NCBI RefSeq assembly: GCF_002286735.1
Contig: NZ_NRTA01000027.1
Span: 1-56,856, forward strand
Reading direction: 5' to 3'
DNA length: 56,856 bases
DNA from: Leptolyngbya sp. BC1307
GTDB taxonomy: Bacteria > Cyanobacteriota > Cyanobacteriia > Phormidesmidales > Phormidesmidaceae
The position numbers and the translations under genes were made by a program. The notes beneath the pieces are model-generated. The model was not told the DNA's origin and did not search any database. It saw only the letters and a program-made list of their open reading frames with translations. Positions 1-7,585 of this stretch are shown one piece after another (position 1 is the stretch's first letter; each line of letters starts with the position of its first letter).

Positions 1-121
1 GGTTTCCTTCATCTGCTCATCTAGCATCCCCTAGCCTCTCTCAACTGACTTAACTCCGCCTTATAATGACCGGTAATGTATTTTATTGCCAGCCCCTTAG
101 CTGAAGGTTTGGCAGAGAAGT

Positions 122-244
122 ATGGTGATCGTTGACACAGGGTTTTGGTTAGCGCTGTTGAGTCAGAAGGATACCTACCACAATTACAGATCGAGCGATC
201 GCGCTGCTAAAGCAGTAATAGCGCGAAAAGATCCTCTACGGTGA
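122..244 (+). pseudogene. Truncated PIN-domain toxin (VapC-like) N-terminus
   Basis: An ATG at 122 opens a 40-residue frame starting MVIVDTGFWLALLSQKDTYH. This is the signature start of PIN-domain ribonuclease toxins: the first catalytic Asp follows a hydrophobic beta-strand. The frame ends at 244, far short of a full PIN domain of about 130-140 residues, and the homologous part stops near 180, just before the tail of the Uma2 gene on the other strand. A second short frame (76-135, ending LAEKYGDR) overlaps the PIN start by 14 nt, as a partner antitoxin tail would; that part is inference. I read this as a decayed toxin-antitoxin remnant. Confidence 0.6.
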
Positions 245-770
245 TTGCTAGATTTTTCGTAAAACCGGGCACAGGAAGCACTGCGTCAGGTTCATCGAAA
301 ACGGATGTTTCTTGCTGAGGCTGATAGATTAGCACTGCTTTATCTGCTGGCGCTATTAGCCATCCCATCTGCGAGCCATGTTTCAGGCAACGCAGTATCT
401 TTTTAGTCACTTTGGCAATGCTTTGCCCTGGCGATAGGATTTCGATTGCCCAATCAGGCGCAAGCGGGAAAATATTGGCAATTTCTCCACTCGCGTCACG
501 TTGAATGCGGCTCCATTCAAACACTGCAATATCTGGCACGACTGAGCTGCTTCCAAATGTGCAGCTCAGTTCTGGAAAGGCACGGGCGATTTTTGAAGTT
601 CTTACTGATGAATTGATCAGTGCCATTAAGTCTGACTGAAGCGCACTATGTTTTCCTTTCGGCATTGGCTTTTGACTTATTTGGCCATCAATGTACTCGC
701 TGGCGGGCTTAGTTTCAGGTAACGCCAAGAATGCTTCCAGTGTGAGCGGTTTGGTGAGTGCTTGAACCAT
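207..770 (-). CDS. Uma2 family (DUF820) PD-(D/E)XK nuclease-like protein
   Basis: The 187-residue protein matches the Uma2 family, which is highly expanded in cyanobacteria and has a restriction-endonuclease-like fold. The N-terminus has the family pattern LTLEAFLALPETKPASEY. Candidate catalytic residues are the Asp in VVPDIAVF and the Glu in WAIEILSP, followed by Lys residues in the KVTKKILRCLKHG segment. Length is normal for the family. Substrate and role are unknown; some members look mobile or toxin-like. It has no obvious operon partner: 116 nt separate it from the upstream DUF4926 gene. A broken paralogue lies at 9910-10163. Confidence 0.88.
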   Translation of the reverse strand: MVQALTKPLTLEAFLALPETKPASEYIDGQISQKPMPKGKHSALQSDLMALINSSVRTSKIARAFPELSCTFGSSSVVPDIAVFEWSRIQRDASGEIANIFPLAPDWAIEILSPGQSIAKVTKKILRCLKHGSQMGWLIAPADKAVLIYQPQQETSVFDEPDAVLPVPGFTKNLAITVEDLFALLLL

Positions 771-886
771 TTTGGGATTGCCTTAGGTCAATAGCCATCT
801 TATATGCTAGCGCCTCAACGTATCCTCAACAGAATACATCCCTATCATGAGGCCAAGCCTCTGGACGTATCTAGATAGCCGAAGGT

Positions 887-1192
887 TTAGCCTGCTTTCC
901 TGGATTGTTTTTGCTGTAAAAATTCTGCAAAATCTCGCACTTCTGACAGCAAGTCTTCAGGTAGATAGTTCAGTAGTTCGACGACCTGTGTTTGCAGGGT
1001 TATCCGATCTAGTCGGATGTCAGACTGCTCTAAGGTCAGCACGTTAGAATTTTCACCCGCATCGTCTACAAACTCTACTTCAAAACCTTTTGTGTCGTGA
1101 TAGCAATGCACAACTGCGCCTTGACGCCCTTTAGTGAGTCCGTGCTCTTGGATGTCGCGAGTGAGGGTGATGATGTCGAGTTCCTTAATCAT
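887..1192 (-). CDS. DUF4926-DUF2281 fusion protein
   Basis: This 101-residue protein joins two small domains. Residues 1-60 (starting MIKELDIITLTRDI, then GRQGAVVHCY and EVEFVDDAGE) resemble DUF4926, an SH3-like small domain common in cyanobacteria. Residues 68-98 (VVELLNYLPEDLLSEVRDFAEFLQQKQ) resemble DUF2281, a short helical segment usually found alone or in antitoxin-like proteins. It starts 21 nt after the DUF6883 gene ends, so the two are probably co-transcribed. DUF4926/DUF6883 neighbours recur in bacteria and look like an immunity or antitoxin plus toxin-like pair; this is inference and no activity is proven. Confidence 0.75.
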   Translation of the reverse strand: MIKELDIITLTRDIQEHGLTKGRQGAVVHCYHDTKGFEVEFVDDAGENSNVLTLEQSDIRLDRITLQTQVVELLNYLPEDLLSEVRDFAEFLQQKQSRKAG

Positions 1193-1213
1193 GAATCGGC
1201 CAATCCTGAGTCT

Positions 1214-1591
1214 TTAGCTGATTTTGTAGGGACGAGCTGTGATAAACCGGGGCGAGTTTTCTCCAGTATCAACGATCCATACGCTCAAGATGGTGACTGA
1301 TATACCTGAAGGCGTGTCAATAGAGCCGATGATAACGTACTTTAAGCCGTGAACGGTTTCGATAGTTTCATAGATGGCTTGAGTTCTAGCGAGGTTGAGC
1401 AGTGCCTGCTCCAGGTCTATTAGATTAGTTTCGTTAAAGCCCAATCCTCGAAAAAACTTAGCCTTCGCTTTGCCAACCGCATGAGTTTTTGAGAGCAGAT
1501 ACTCTGTCAATTTACGGGGTTGAACGTAGGCTTGAGCGCTATTGGGAAGCTGCAACCGATGCGTTCTCCAGCGGAGTTGTATGGTGCGCAT
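1214..1591 (-). CDS. DUF6883 domain protein
   Basis: This 125-residue protein fits the DUF6883 pattern: LQLPNSAQAYVQPRKLTEYLL near the N-terminus, then GKAKAKFFRGLGF, and a C-terminal strand region with SVWIVDTGENSPRFITARPY. Related domains occur at the ends of polymorphic toxins and as small stand-alone genes paired with DUF4926. Here the next gene, 21 nt downstream, is a DUF4926 protein. The ATG at 1591 is the first available. A later start near the LPNS motif is possible, because the first 12 residues are not typical of the family. Function unknown. Confidence 0.72.
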   Translation of the reverse strand: MRTIQLRWRTHRLQLPNSAQAYVQPRKLTEYLLSKTHAVGKAKAKFFRGLGFNETNLIDLEQALLNLARTQAIYETIETVHGLKYVIIGSIDTPSGISVTILSVWIVDTGENSPRFITARPYKIS

Positions 1592-1709
1592 TTTAGCGCG
1601 TAGCCTTCAGCAATTAGGTGATAGAGAGTTTAGTGAGCCATAGGGCAGTCGTGAACCGTTGCTGGCCAGTCAATATTAAGCACAGCTTTAGCTTTAGTGT
1701 GAATAATGG

Positions 1710-4700
1710 TCAGGTCAGACCCAGCTGCTGCTTCAGCGCCTCAGGTATGTTTTTGGCCGTCTCCAATCCTTTTACGCCTTCCCAATTTGTTTCTTCGTCG
1801 AAGATAATGTTGTCGAAGTTGGCGTCATCAAACTTACTGCCACTTAAATTGGCACCTCTGAGATTGGCTTTCCCAAAGTCAGCTCCTACGCAATCAGAGT
1901 TGCTAATGTCGGCCAGCGTAAGATCAGAGCCAGAAAGTATGGCCTTATCAAGATTGGCAGAGGTAAACTCAGCTCCAATAAAGCTAGACCTGATAAAGTT
2001 AGACCCTTTACAGTTCGCTTCGGTGAAAATAGCGTAGTCAAAGCAGACATAGGCAAAGTCATCAACTTCGCCATCAGGTGGTGAGAGGTTAACCCAGCTA
2101 AGATTAGCGTGGCTAAGGTCGGCACCAGTGAAATCCGCACAAAAGATCTTAGTACGCGATAGATTCGCTCTCTGTAGAAAAGCACTACTCATGTAGCTCT
2201 CGCTCAAGTTGGCCTGCTTTAAAGTAGCGTCAGCTAAGTTAGCACCTGCGAAACTGGAATGCTGAAGCTGGGTACGGTAGAAATTAGTCTTATTTAAGTA
2301 TGTATTAGAAAAATCTATGCCTGATAGGTCGGCATCGCTCAGGTTTGCCCCGGCTAAAAGAAATTTTGTGGTGAACGGGTTCACACCAGCTCCTTGGCTG
2401 TACTTAATGATGCGTGACAGTTTGCGTGGATCAGAATCACGTTCATTTGGCTTAGAACACGGATGGAACGTGAGCTGAGCCTGCACACTGTTTCTTGTCT
2501 TCTGCTTGCTATCACGATGTAGGCCAACTAATAAAGCAAGCACATTAAGCCCTGCGTAGATGTCTACCTGTCTCAGCCCTTTCACAATGTCTGCATTTTT
2601 CAACTGCATCATTTTTCTTTGAGGCAAGTTTTCACTGGGTGTTTCGTCTATATAGCCGCCATCACACCACTTACCGTAAAAACGATGTAGGCGCTGAAAC
2701 AAATTCTCAGTGTCGAAGCTTTCTATAGAGAACGATATCCATCGGATATATATAAACGACTCGGACGACAATAACCCGTAGCCCAGAAGATCGTAGATTT
2801 GCCAACCAACTTCTGTCGCACTTAGGCGTGGGCGACCCCGTTCATCCAGATCCACCCAGCCATCAAAAGCTACCTTTAGCCGCTCAGCAAACAGAAACTC
2901 ACCAAAGCTCTTATGAGCAAATTCTACTGAGCCAGAGCGATCGCCCTCTCCCGGCTTGAGATAAAAAGCAGTGAGCAAGTTATTAAGCGCTTTATCTTCC
3001 GTTTTTTCAGTCTCTGCCCGCGCCTGCTTCAGCAGCTCAGCCACCGGATTGGCACCATCTGTAAAGCGACTTTTGAGCATTGCTAACTTTGCCGTCTCAT
3101 TCCCCGACTGCACCACGCACAGCGCCGCCGCCTGAAGCACCTGCCGCAAATCTTCAGCAACCAGCCCAGGAATTTGCTCGCTCACCTCCTGCCGCTGTCG
3201 CTCTAGCACCCACTTCACCGATTCGTCGTACACGCGCACCTTGGCCTGCATCCCTTCAGCACCAGCAAACATGTCAGCATTCAAGTGCCGCTCACGGTGC
3301 AGCCGCCCCAGCAAATACAGCAGCAAGGGCTCACGGGCCAACTGTTCACTAATATCCTTTGGGCAAGCCGTCAAAAATGCTTTGAAGTCCTGCGCTTCCA
3401 CTTCACCAAATAGCTTGGCCCAGTTACCCAACCACTCATCTCGTTGTGCATTCGCCATCGGCTTTAGCCGCACCCGCACCAGGTTCTTTGTTTGGCTCAG
3501 CATCCGGTCAACGCCCTGCAAAGCCAAAGGCCGTCCCGTCACCAAGCACTGATGATGACTGTTCTTTTGAAAATCGCCAAGCTGCTGCACCAGTTCCTTC
3601 AGCCCGCCGCCCTCACGCCCCTGCAATAGCAGCTCATCAAACCCATCAAAGATCAGCAAAAACCGAGTATTCTTATCCGTCAGCCAACCGCTGTCGCTCT
3701 GCACAAAGTCCAGCGCTTGCAAGTGCGTTTCCAGCGTTTGTGTCAGGTTACTTTCCAGGCATCCCACTTCTCGCAAGCGAATCAAAATTGGGATAAAGGC
3801 CGGATACAGCTCTAGCCGCACCATCGCTGCAAACATCCGACAAAATACCGACTTCCCTCGCCCTGCTTCCCCTTCTATAAAGCCAACCTTCCGAGGCTCC
3901 GACTGCTCTAATAGCTTTTCAGCCCAAGCATGAATATCTATAGGACTTTCGTAGGTTTTCTTACCGCTGATATCCAACGGCTGTACCATCAGCGGCACAT
4001 ACAGCTTACCGAAGGTAACGTTTACCTCATCAAATACCGTCTGCGTTGGCAGCGGCTCAATCTTCTCCGCCAGGTAGTCTTCGATACTGTCAAACTTTTC
4101 TTGAACGGGCAGCCCATTTGACCGCAAAAACTCAGCCAGCGGCTCTACCTCATCCTTCAGCTCCGCCACCACACCATGAAAATACTTGGGCGTTCCCCAA
4201 GCCACCTGATCCACCAACATATTCACCTGCCAGTCCTTCAATCCAGCAGCTTTCAGCAGCTCACCCAACGCCTCATCAAACACCTCAACCAGTTCAGATC
4301 GCCTGAGCTGAGTCAGCATCTTCTTCGCCCGCGTCTTCGTCAGCGTAATCTGATCGCTCTTTTCATCACTCTTTTTTAGCTGCCGCTCAAACACCGCTGA
4401 CAGCCGCACCGCTTTCAGCGTTTCCTTCGTGCCTTCATCCGCCCGCGCCAGTACCCCGCCCAAACTTTCCAAATACGCCATCTGCGCCGCCAACGCCACC
4501 GAACTCTCAAACGTCGGCTTTGTCTTCGTCACGTCCCAATACAGTCGCAGCAGGCCAATGCCTACCGAAACGAACGGCAAACCTGATACTGCTAGCTGAG
4601 TAACCGGCGACTCAAACAGCTTAAAAAATGAATCTAGCCGATCCAGATTCTCTAGCTTTGCGATCTTAGGCGCGGCCTCCTGCCAGGTCTCGCTCAGGTC

Positions 4701-4856
4701 TGATGTGGCCGCGATCGCCTCAATCCCCTGCTCAGCAACTGCGCCCCAAGGCAGCTTGGCCCCTTCCTTTAACCAATCGCCAAACTTACGCAGACTCTGC
4801 ATCGCGCCGCCATTCTTCCATTCTTTTAGCCAAGATAGCGTAGAACGGTTAGGCAT
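1710..4856 (-). CDS. NACHT-domain NTPase with C-terminal pentapeptide repeats
   Basis: This is a large STAND-type NTPase. I prefer the ATG at 4856 (1048 residues); an in-frame TTG at 4892 would add 12 residues. Residues 1-300 are a helical region with a hydrophobic stretch (AVSGLPFVSVGIGLLRLYW) and no recognised effector. The NACHT core has Walker A GEAGRGKS (about 329-336), Walker B LLIFDGFDE (about 400-408) and a VTGRP sensor. The FAHKSFGEFLFAERL motif marks the winged-helix region. Residues about 833-1018 are A(D/N)LXX pentapeptide repeats forming a right-handed beta-helix, probably a sensing or binding surface. Bacterial NACHT proteins include antiphage defence proteins; such a role here is inference from architecture and the toxin-like neighbours. 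Gap to the DUF6883 gene is 118 nt. Confidence 0.88.
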   Translation of the reverse strand: MPNRSTLSWLKEWKNGGAMQSLRKFGDWLKEGAKLPWGAVAEQGIEAIAATSDLSETWQEAAPKIAKLENLDRLDSFFKLFESPVTQLAVSGLPFVSVGIGLLRLYWDVTKTKPTFESSVALAAQMAYLESLGGVLARADEGTKETLKAVRLSAVFERQLKKSDEKSDQITLTKTRAKKMLTQLRRSELVEVFDEALGELLKAAGLKDWQVNMLVDQVAWGTPKYFHGVVAELKDEVEPLAEFLRSNGLPVQEKFDSIEDYLAEKIEPLPTQTVFDEVNVTFGKLYVPLMVQPLDISGKKTYESPIDIHAWAEKLLEQSEPRKVGFIEGEAGRGKSVFCRMFAAMVRLELYPAFIPILIRLREVGCLESNLTQTLETHLQALDFVQSDSGWLTDKNTRFLLIFDGFDELLLQGREGGGLKELVQQLGDFQKNSHHQCLVTGRPLALQGVDRMLSQTKNLVRVRLKPMANAQRDEWLGNWAKLFGEVEAQDFKAFLTACPKDISEQLAREPLLLYLLGRLHRERHLNADMFAGAEGMQAKVRVYDESVKWVLERQRQEVSEQIPGLVAEDLRQVLQAAALCVVQSGNETAKLAMLKSRFTDGANPVAELLKQARAETEKTEDKALNNLLTAFYLKPGEGDRSGSVEFAHKSFGEFLFAERLKVAFDGWVDLDERGRPRLSATEVGWQIYDLLGYGLLSSESFIYIRWISFSIESFDTENLFQRLHRFYGKWCDGGYIDETPSENLPQRKMMQLKNADIVKGLRQVDIYAGLNVLALLVGLHRDSKQKTRNSVQAQLTFHPCSKPNERDSDPRKLSRIIKYSQGAGVNPFTTKFLLAGANLSDADLSGIDFSNTYLNKTNFYRTQLQHSSFAGANLADATLKQANLSESYMSSAFLQRANLSRTKIFCADFTGADLSHANLSWVNLSPPDGEVDDFAYVCFDYAIFTEANCKGSNFIRSSFIGAEFTSANLDKAILSGSDLTLADISNSDCVGADFGKANLRGANLSGSKFDDANFDNIIFDEETNWEGVKGLETAKNIPEALKQQLGLT

Positions 4857-4865
4857 TAGGGCAAT

Positions 4866-4981
4866 GAGCGATCGCCCTCTCTCATCAAGCAATCATCAGC
4901 GTAAATGCTCGATCTGCTTCAACGATCCGAGCGATCGCCCCTGTGGATCGAGCAATCGTTGGGGTAAATACTGCGATCGCC
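4866..4981. repeat. Imperfect tandem duplication, period 63 bp, HIP1-rich
   Basis: Two copies of about 53 bp (4866-4918 and 4929-4981) share GAGCGATCGCCC, an AGCAATC core and GTAAAT at equivalent offsets. They lie just upstream of, and in the TTG reading overlap, the start of the NACHT gene. Each contains the HIP1 octamer, and a third HIP1 lies at the right end of copy two. The duplication could have changed the upstream control region of the gene. Confidence 0.55.
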
Positions 4982-5099
4982 CAAGCATATCAAGCTCAGC
5001 CGGCTCTCCATAATCATTGGCATATCACTGATCTAAGATAAAAACATCACCAATCTTCGTTTTTCCGAGCAGTTACTCACATCGCCACCTAAAAATCTT

Positions 5100-5429
5100 A
5101 TGCAATTAGAAGACTACTTCAACTTTCTAGAACCCTACGACATTCGTTTGCAGGGAACTCGTGTTGGGATCGAAAACATTCTATATGACTACATATTTCG
5201 CGCTCGAACACCAGAAGAAATTGAGAAATCCTTTTCAACGATTACCTTAGACCAAGTGTACGCAACCATCCTTTACTACTTGCAGAATAAAGAAGCCGTT
5301 GACCAGTACATGACTGACTGGATTGAATATGGCGAAAGGATGCGAAGAGAGCAGGAGGCAAACCCATCTCCCGGCATTCTGAGGCTGCGTGAGCTAAGGA
5401 AGAAGCAAATAGCCGAAAAGAATGCTTAA
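5100..5429 (+). CDS. DUF433 antitoxin-like protein
   Basis: This 109-residue protein has the DUF433 helix-turn-helix pattern: RLQGTRVGIENILYDYIF, then RTPEEIEKSFSTITLDQVYATILYYL. DUF433 proteins act as DNA-binding antitoxins in type II systems with DUF5615 or PIN-like partners. The charged C-terminal tail (RLRELRKKQIAEKNA) probably contacts the toxin. The next gene overlaps its 3' end by 8 nt, typical of toxin-antitoxin coupling. Confidence 0.85.
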   Translation: MQLEDYFNFLEPYDIRLQGTRVGIENILYDYIFRARTPEEIEKSFSTITLDQVYATILYYLQNKEAVDQYMTDWIEYGERMRREQEANPSPGILRLRELRKKQIAEKNA

Positions 5430-5781
5430 GTATCTGATGGACGAACACGTCGATCCGCTCTATGTGCGTCAGATCAAACGATTGAATTATGAAATAGCCA
5501 TTAGGGCAGTTGGAAGACTGGATGCGCCTATAAAAGGCGCTTTAGATCCAGAAATTCTAAAGTGGTGCGAACATAAAAACTTTCTACTGGTCACCAACAA
5601 TAGAAAATCTATGCCACTTCATCTCCGCGATCACCTCGCTGAAGGTCGTCATATCCCCGGAATTATCACGCTCAGCAAAACAATGGGCATCGGCGACATG
5701 ATCCAAGAACTCGTCTTTCTGGCAGAAGCGTCAGAAAACGATGAGTTTCGAGATCAAATTAAGCCCATGCCAATTCTGTAA
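5422..5781 (+). CDS. DUF5615 PIN-like toxin
   Basis: This 119-residue protein starts MLKYLMDEHVDPLYVRQIK, the DUF5615 pattern with early acidic residues (DEHV), and has a second motif LLVTNNRKSMPLHLRDHL and a final strand IPGIITLSK. DUF5615 belongs to the PIN-like nuclease superfamily and pairs with DUF433. The second motif carries Asn where many members have Asp-Asp (TND or TDD), so catalytic strength is uncertain. It overlaps the antitoxin gene by 8 nt. RNase toxin activity is inferred from the family. Confidence 0.85.
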   Translation: MLKYLMDEHVDPLYVRQIKRLNYEIAIRAVGRLDAPIKGALDPEILKWCEHKNFLLVTNNRKSMPLHLRDHLAEGRHIPGIITLSKTMGIGDMIQELVFLAEASENDEFRDQIKPMPIL

Positions 5782-5793
5782 TCAGCATGGGCA

Positions 5794-6651
5794 CTAGCCT
5801 TTCACGCCGCTGCCAGTTTCCGAAGGCACAATGTATTGCTGGGCCGCTACGAAAAACAAAATGACTGGCACAATTGAGATTACCGAGCCCGCCGCAATCA
5901 GCCGCCAGTCTAAAGAAAAGCTACCGGCTAAGCGAGCAACACCCAGCGGCAACGTGTAGTATTCCGGTCGATCCAAAATCAGCAGCGGCCAGAGGAAATC
6001 GCTCCACGAGCCGATGAAGACAAAAATCGCTAGAGTCACCAGCGCCGGACGCACAGACGGAATCATGATGTGCCACCAAATGCCTAGCTCGGTGCAGCCA
6101 TCCATCCGAGCCGCTTCTTCGAGTTCCTTGGGTACGGTTTGAAACGCCTGGCGCATGAGGAAAATGCCAAAGGCCGAAGCAATAGAAGGAAAGATTGCGC
6201 CGATGTAGGAATTGGTGAGCCCAAGCTGCACGGTAAGGATGTACAGCGGAATCATCACGATTTGGAAGGGAATTAAGATTGTAGAGACAATCAGTGAAAA
6301 AAGAATTTCTCGCCCCTTAAAATTCAGCCGAGCTAAGGGATAGGCAGCTAGCGAGCACAGAACTAGATTGAGGATGACGGTGACAACGGCAATCAGGGTG
6401 CTGTTGAAGAAGTAACGGCCAAAGGGGTTAGTCTGCCAGACCTTGACGAAGTTACCAAAGGTAGGGGACTCGGGCAAAAACTGGGGGGGGAATTGGAATA
6501 GGTTTTCTGTAGGGCCTTTAAAGGCGGTGCTGACGAGCCAGAGGAGAGGAAGGAGCATGATTAGCGCGATCGCTCCCAACAGCCCATACATTAACAGCGA
6601 CTTCACCCACTGTCGATCCACCCACTCACCCGATCGCTTGATCGCCACCAT
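5794..6651 (-). CDS. Carbohydrate ABC transporter permease (MalG family)
   Basis: This inner-membrane permease belongs to the MalG-type binding-protein-dependent transporters. Six hydrophobic segments are visible, from LLMYGLLGAIALIMLLPLLWL to VISIVPVILFFVAAQQYIV. The EAA loop that docks to the ATPase is ELEEAARMDGCTELGIWWHI. I place the start at the ATG ending at 6651: it overlaps the stop of the upstream tab2 gene as TAATG, so translation is probably coupled. The product is then 285 residues. No partner permease, binding protein or ATPase lies nearby, so it must assemble with subunits encoded elsewhere. Substrate unknown, probably a sugar or compatible solute. Confidence 0.9.
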   Translation of the reverse strand: MVAIKRSGEWVDRQWVKSLLMYGLLGAIALIMLLPLLWLVSTAFKGPTENLFQFPPQFLPESPTFGNFVKVWQTNPFGRYFFNSTLIAVVTVILNLVLCSLAAYPLARLNFKGREILFSLIVSTILIPFQIVMIPLYILTVQLGLTNSYIGAIFPSIASAFGIFLMRQAFQTVPKELEEAARMDGCTELGIWWHIMIPSVRPALVTLAIFVFIGSWSDFLWPLLILDRPEYYTLPLGVARLAGSFSLDWRLIAAGSVISIVPVILFFVAAQQYIVPSETGSGVKG

Positions 6652-7544
6652 TAGCCAAACTCCCGCGCCTGCATCAGCCAAAACCCATCAAAATTTTCAG
6701 CTTCTGGGCTCTTTTGCACCGCAATGAAATGGACATTGTTTGCCGCTTGCTTAGCCGCTTCAAACCGCTGACCTTCCGCCTGAATATCAGCCCCGACCAG
6801 ATCCGCTAGCAGCCAAGTTTCACTCGTGCCCGTCTCTAGCAGCAGCCGCGCCGCATCACTATTGCCAGAGACATAGTTACTCGCCTCCTCACGCCCAGCT
6901 TTTACGCAAGACATCTCCAACCCAGACATCCAGGCAGCGAGCGCCGCTGCCCGAGAAGAGTAGACAATAAAGCCTGGAATTGGCGTATCGGCGCTCACCC
7001 CAGTCATCTCCAGCGGAAACGACTCACCAAAGCCGATGTCCCAATCTTCCATATCGGCAAAGTCTTTGGCGGGCAAAGTGACCAGCGCCCATTTTTGCCC
7101 GACCAGCGCATCGGGCAGCGGATTGACTACTTCTAGCGGTTTGGCAATTGAAGGAGAAGCCCCCGCCTGATAGCCCGGTTCAGCGGGATAGACATTTTTC
7201 TGCCGATCTTCTAGCCATTGCTGTAAAGCCAGCGTGCGGCGGCTAGGAAAGGGAAGCAGCCCCGATTCTTCGCAGGCTCGCTGGATCATGTTTTGCATCT
7301 GGTAGCGAAAAAAGCGAACGCGCGTGGGGGAGCTATCGGTTTGAGCCATCGCTTCCTCCAGAGCCGCCTTCAGTTCTTCTGAATTGACCTCACTATTAGA
7401 GACATATTTGCTATAGCGAAACAGCGCCTCTGGATCGTCATCGACAGACTGCAAGCCTTCGCAGATTAAAATCTCCCAGCGCTTCTTCTGCCGCTCGTCT
7501 AATATCGGTCTGGAGTAAAAATCCAGCTCCCAAACAGTGCCCAT
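6651..7544 (-). CDS. Tab2/Atab2 family RNA-binding protein
   Basis: The 297-residue protein begins MGTVWELDFYSRPILDERQKKRWE, the hallmark of the Tab2 (DUF1092) family found in cyanobacteria, algae and plants. In Chlamydomonas, Tab2 binds the psaB mRNA 5' region and activates its translation; Arabidopsis ATAB2 acts on both photosystems. Other conserved blocks seen are FFRYQMQNMIQRACEESGL, PLPDALVGQKWALVTLP and the C-terminal ENFDGFWLMQARE. It lies 41 nt downstream of rps1 and is coupled to the permease gene by a TAATG overlap. Pairing with a ribosomal-protein S1 gene fits a role in translation. Confidence 0.93.
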   Translation of the reverse strand: MGTVWELDFYSRPILDERQKKRWEILICEGLQSVDDDPEALFRYSKYVSNSEVNSEELKAALEEAMAQTDSSPTRVRFFRYQMQNMIQRACEESGLLPFPSRRTLALQQWLEDRQKNVYPAEPGYQAGASPSIAKPLEVVNPLPDALVGQKWALVTLPAKDFADMEDWDIGFGESFPLEMTGVSADTPIPGFIVYSSRAAALAAWMSGLEMSCVKAGREEASNYVSGNSDAARLLLETGTSETWLLADLVGADIQAEGQRFEAAKQAANNVHFIAVQKSPEAENFDGFWLMQAREFG

Positions 7545-7585
7545 AGTTTTTGGTATGCGTGTATTGTCGCCTGTTGCCTAGCGCT

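Noticed and set aside
1618-2185. Open frames on both strands overlapping the pentapeptide-repeat region (1618-2037 plus, 1886-2185 minus)
   Set aside because: Both are shadows of the NACHT gene; the pentapeptide periodicity keeps other frames open and makes them look repetitive.
3080-3796. Several plus-strand frames opposite the NACHT core
   Set aside because: Pro/Ala/Ser-rich translations typical of antisense frames; the minus strand holds clear NACHT motifs.
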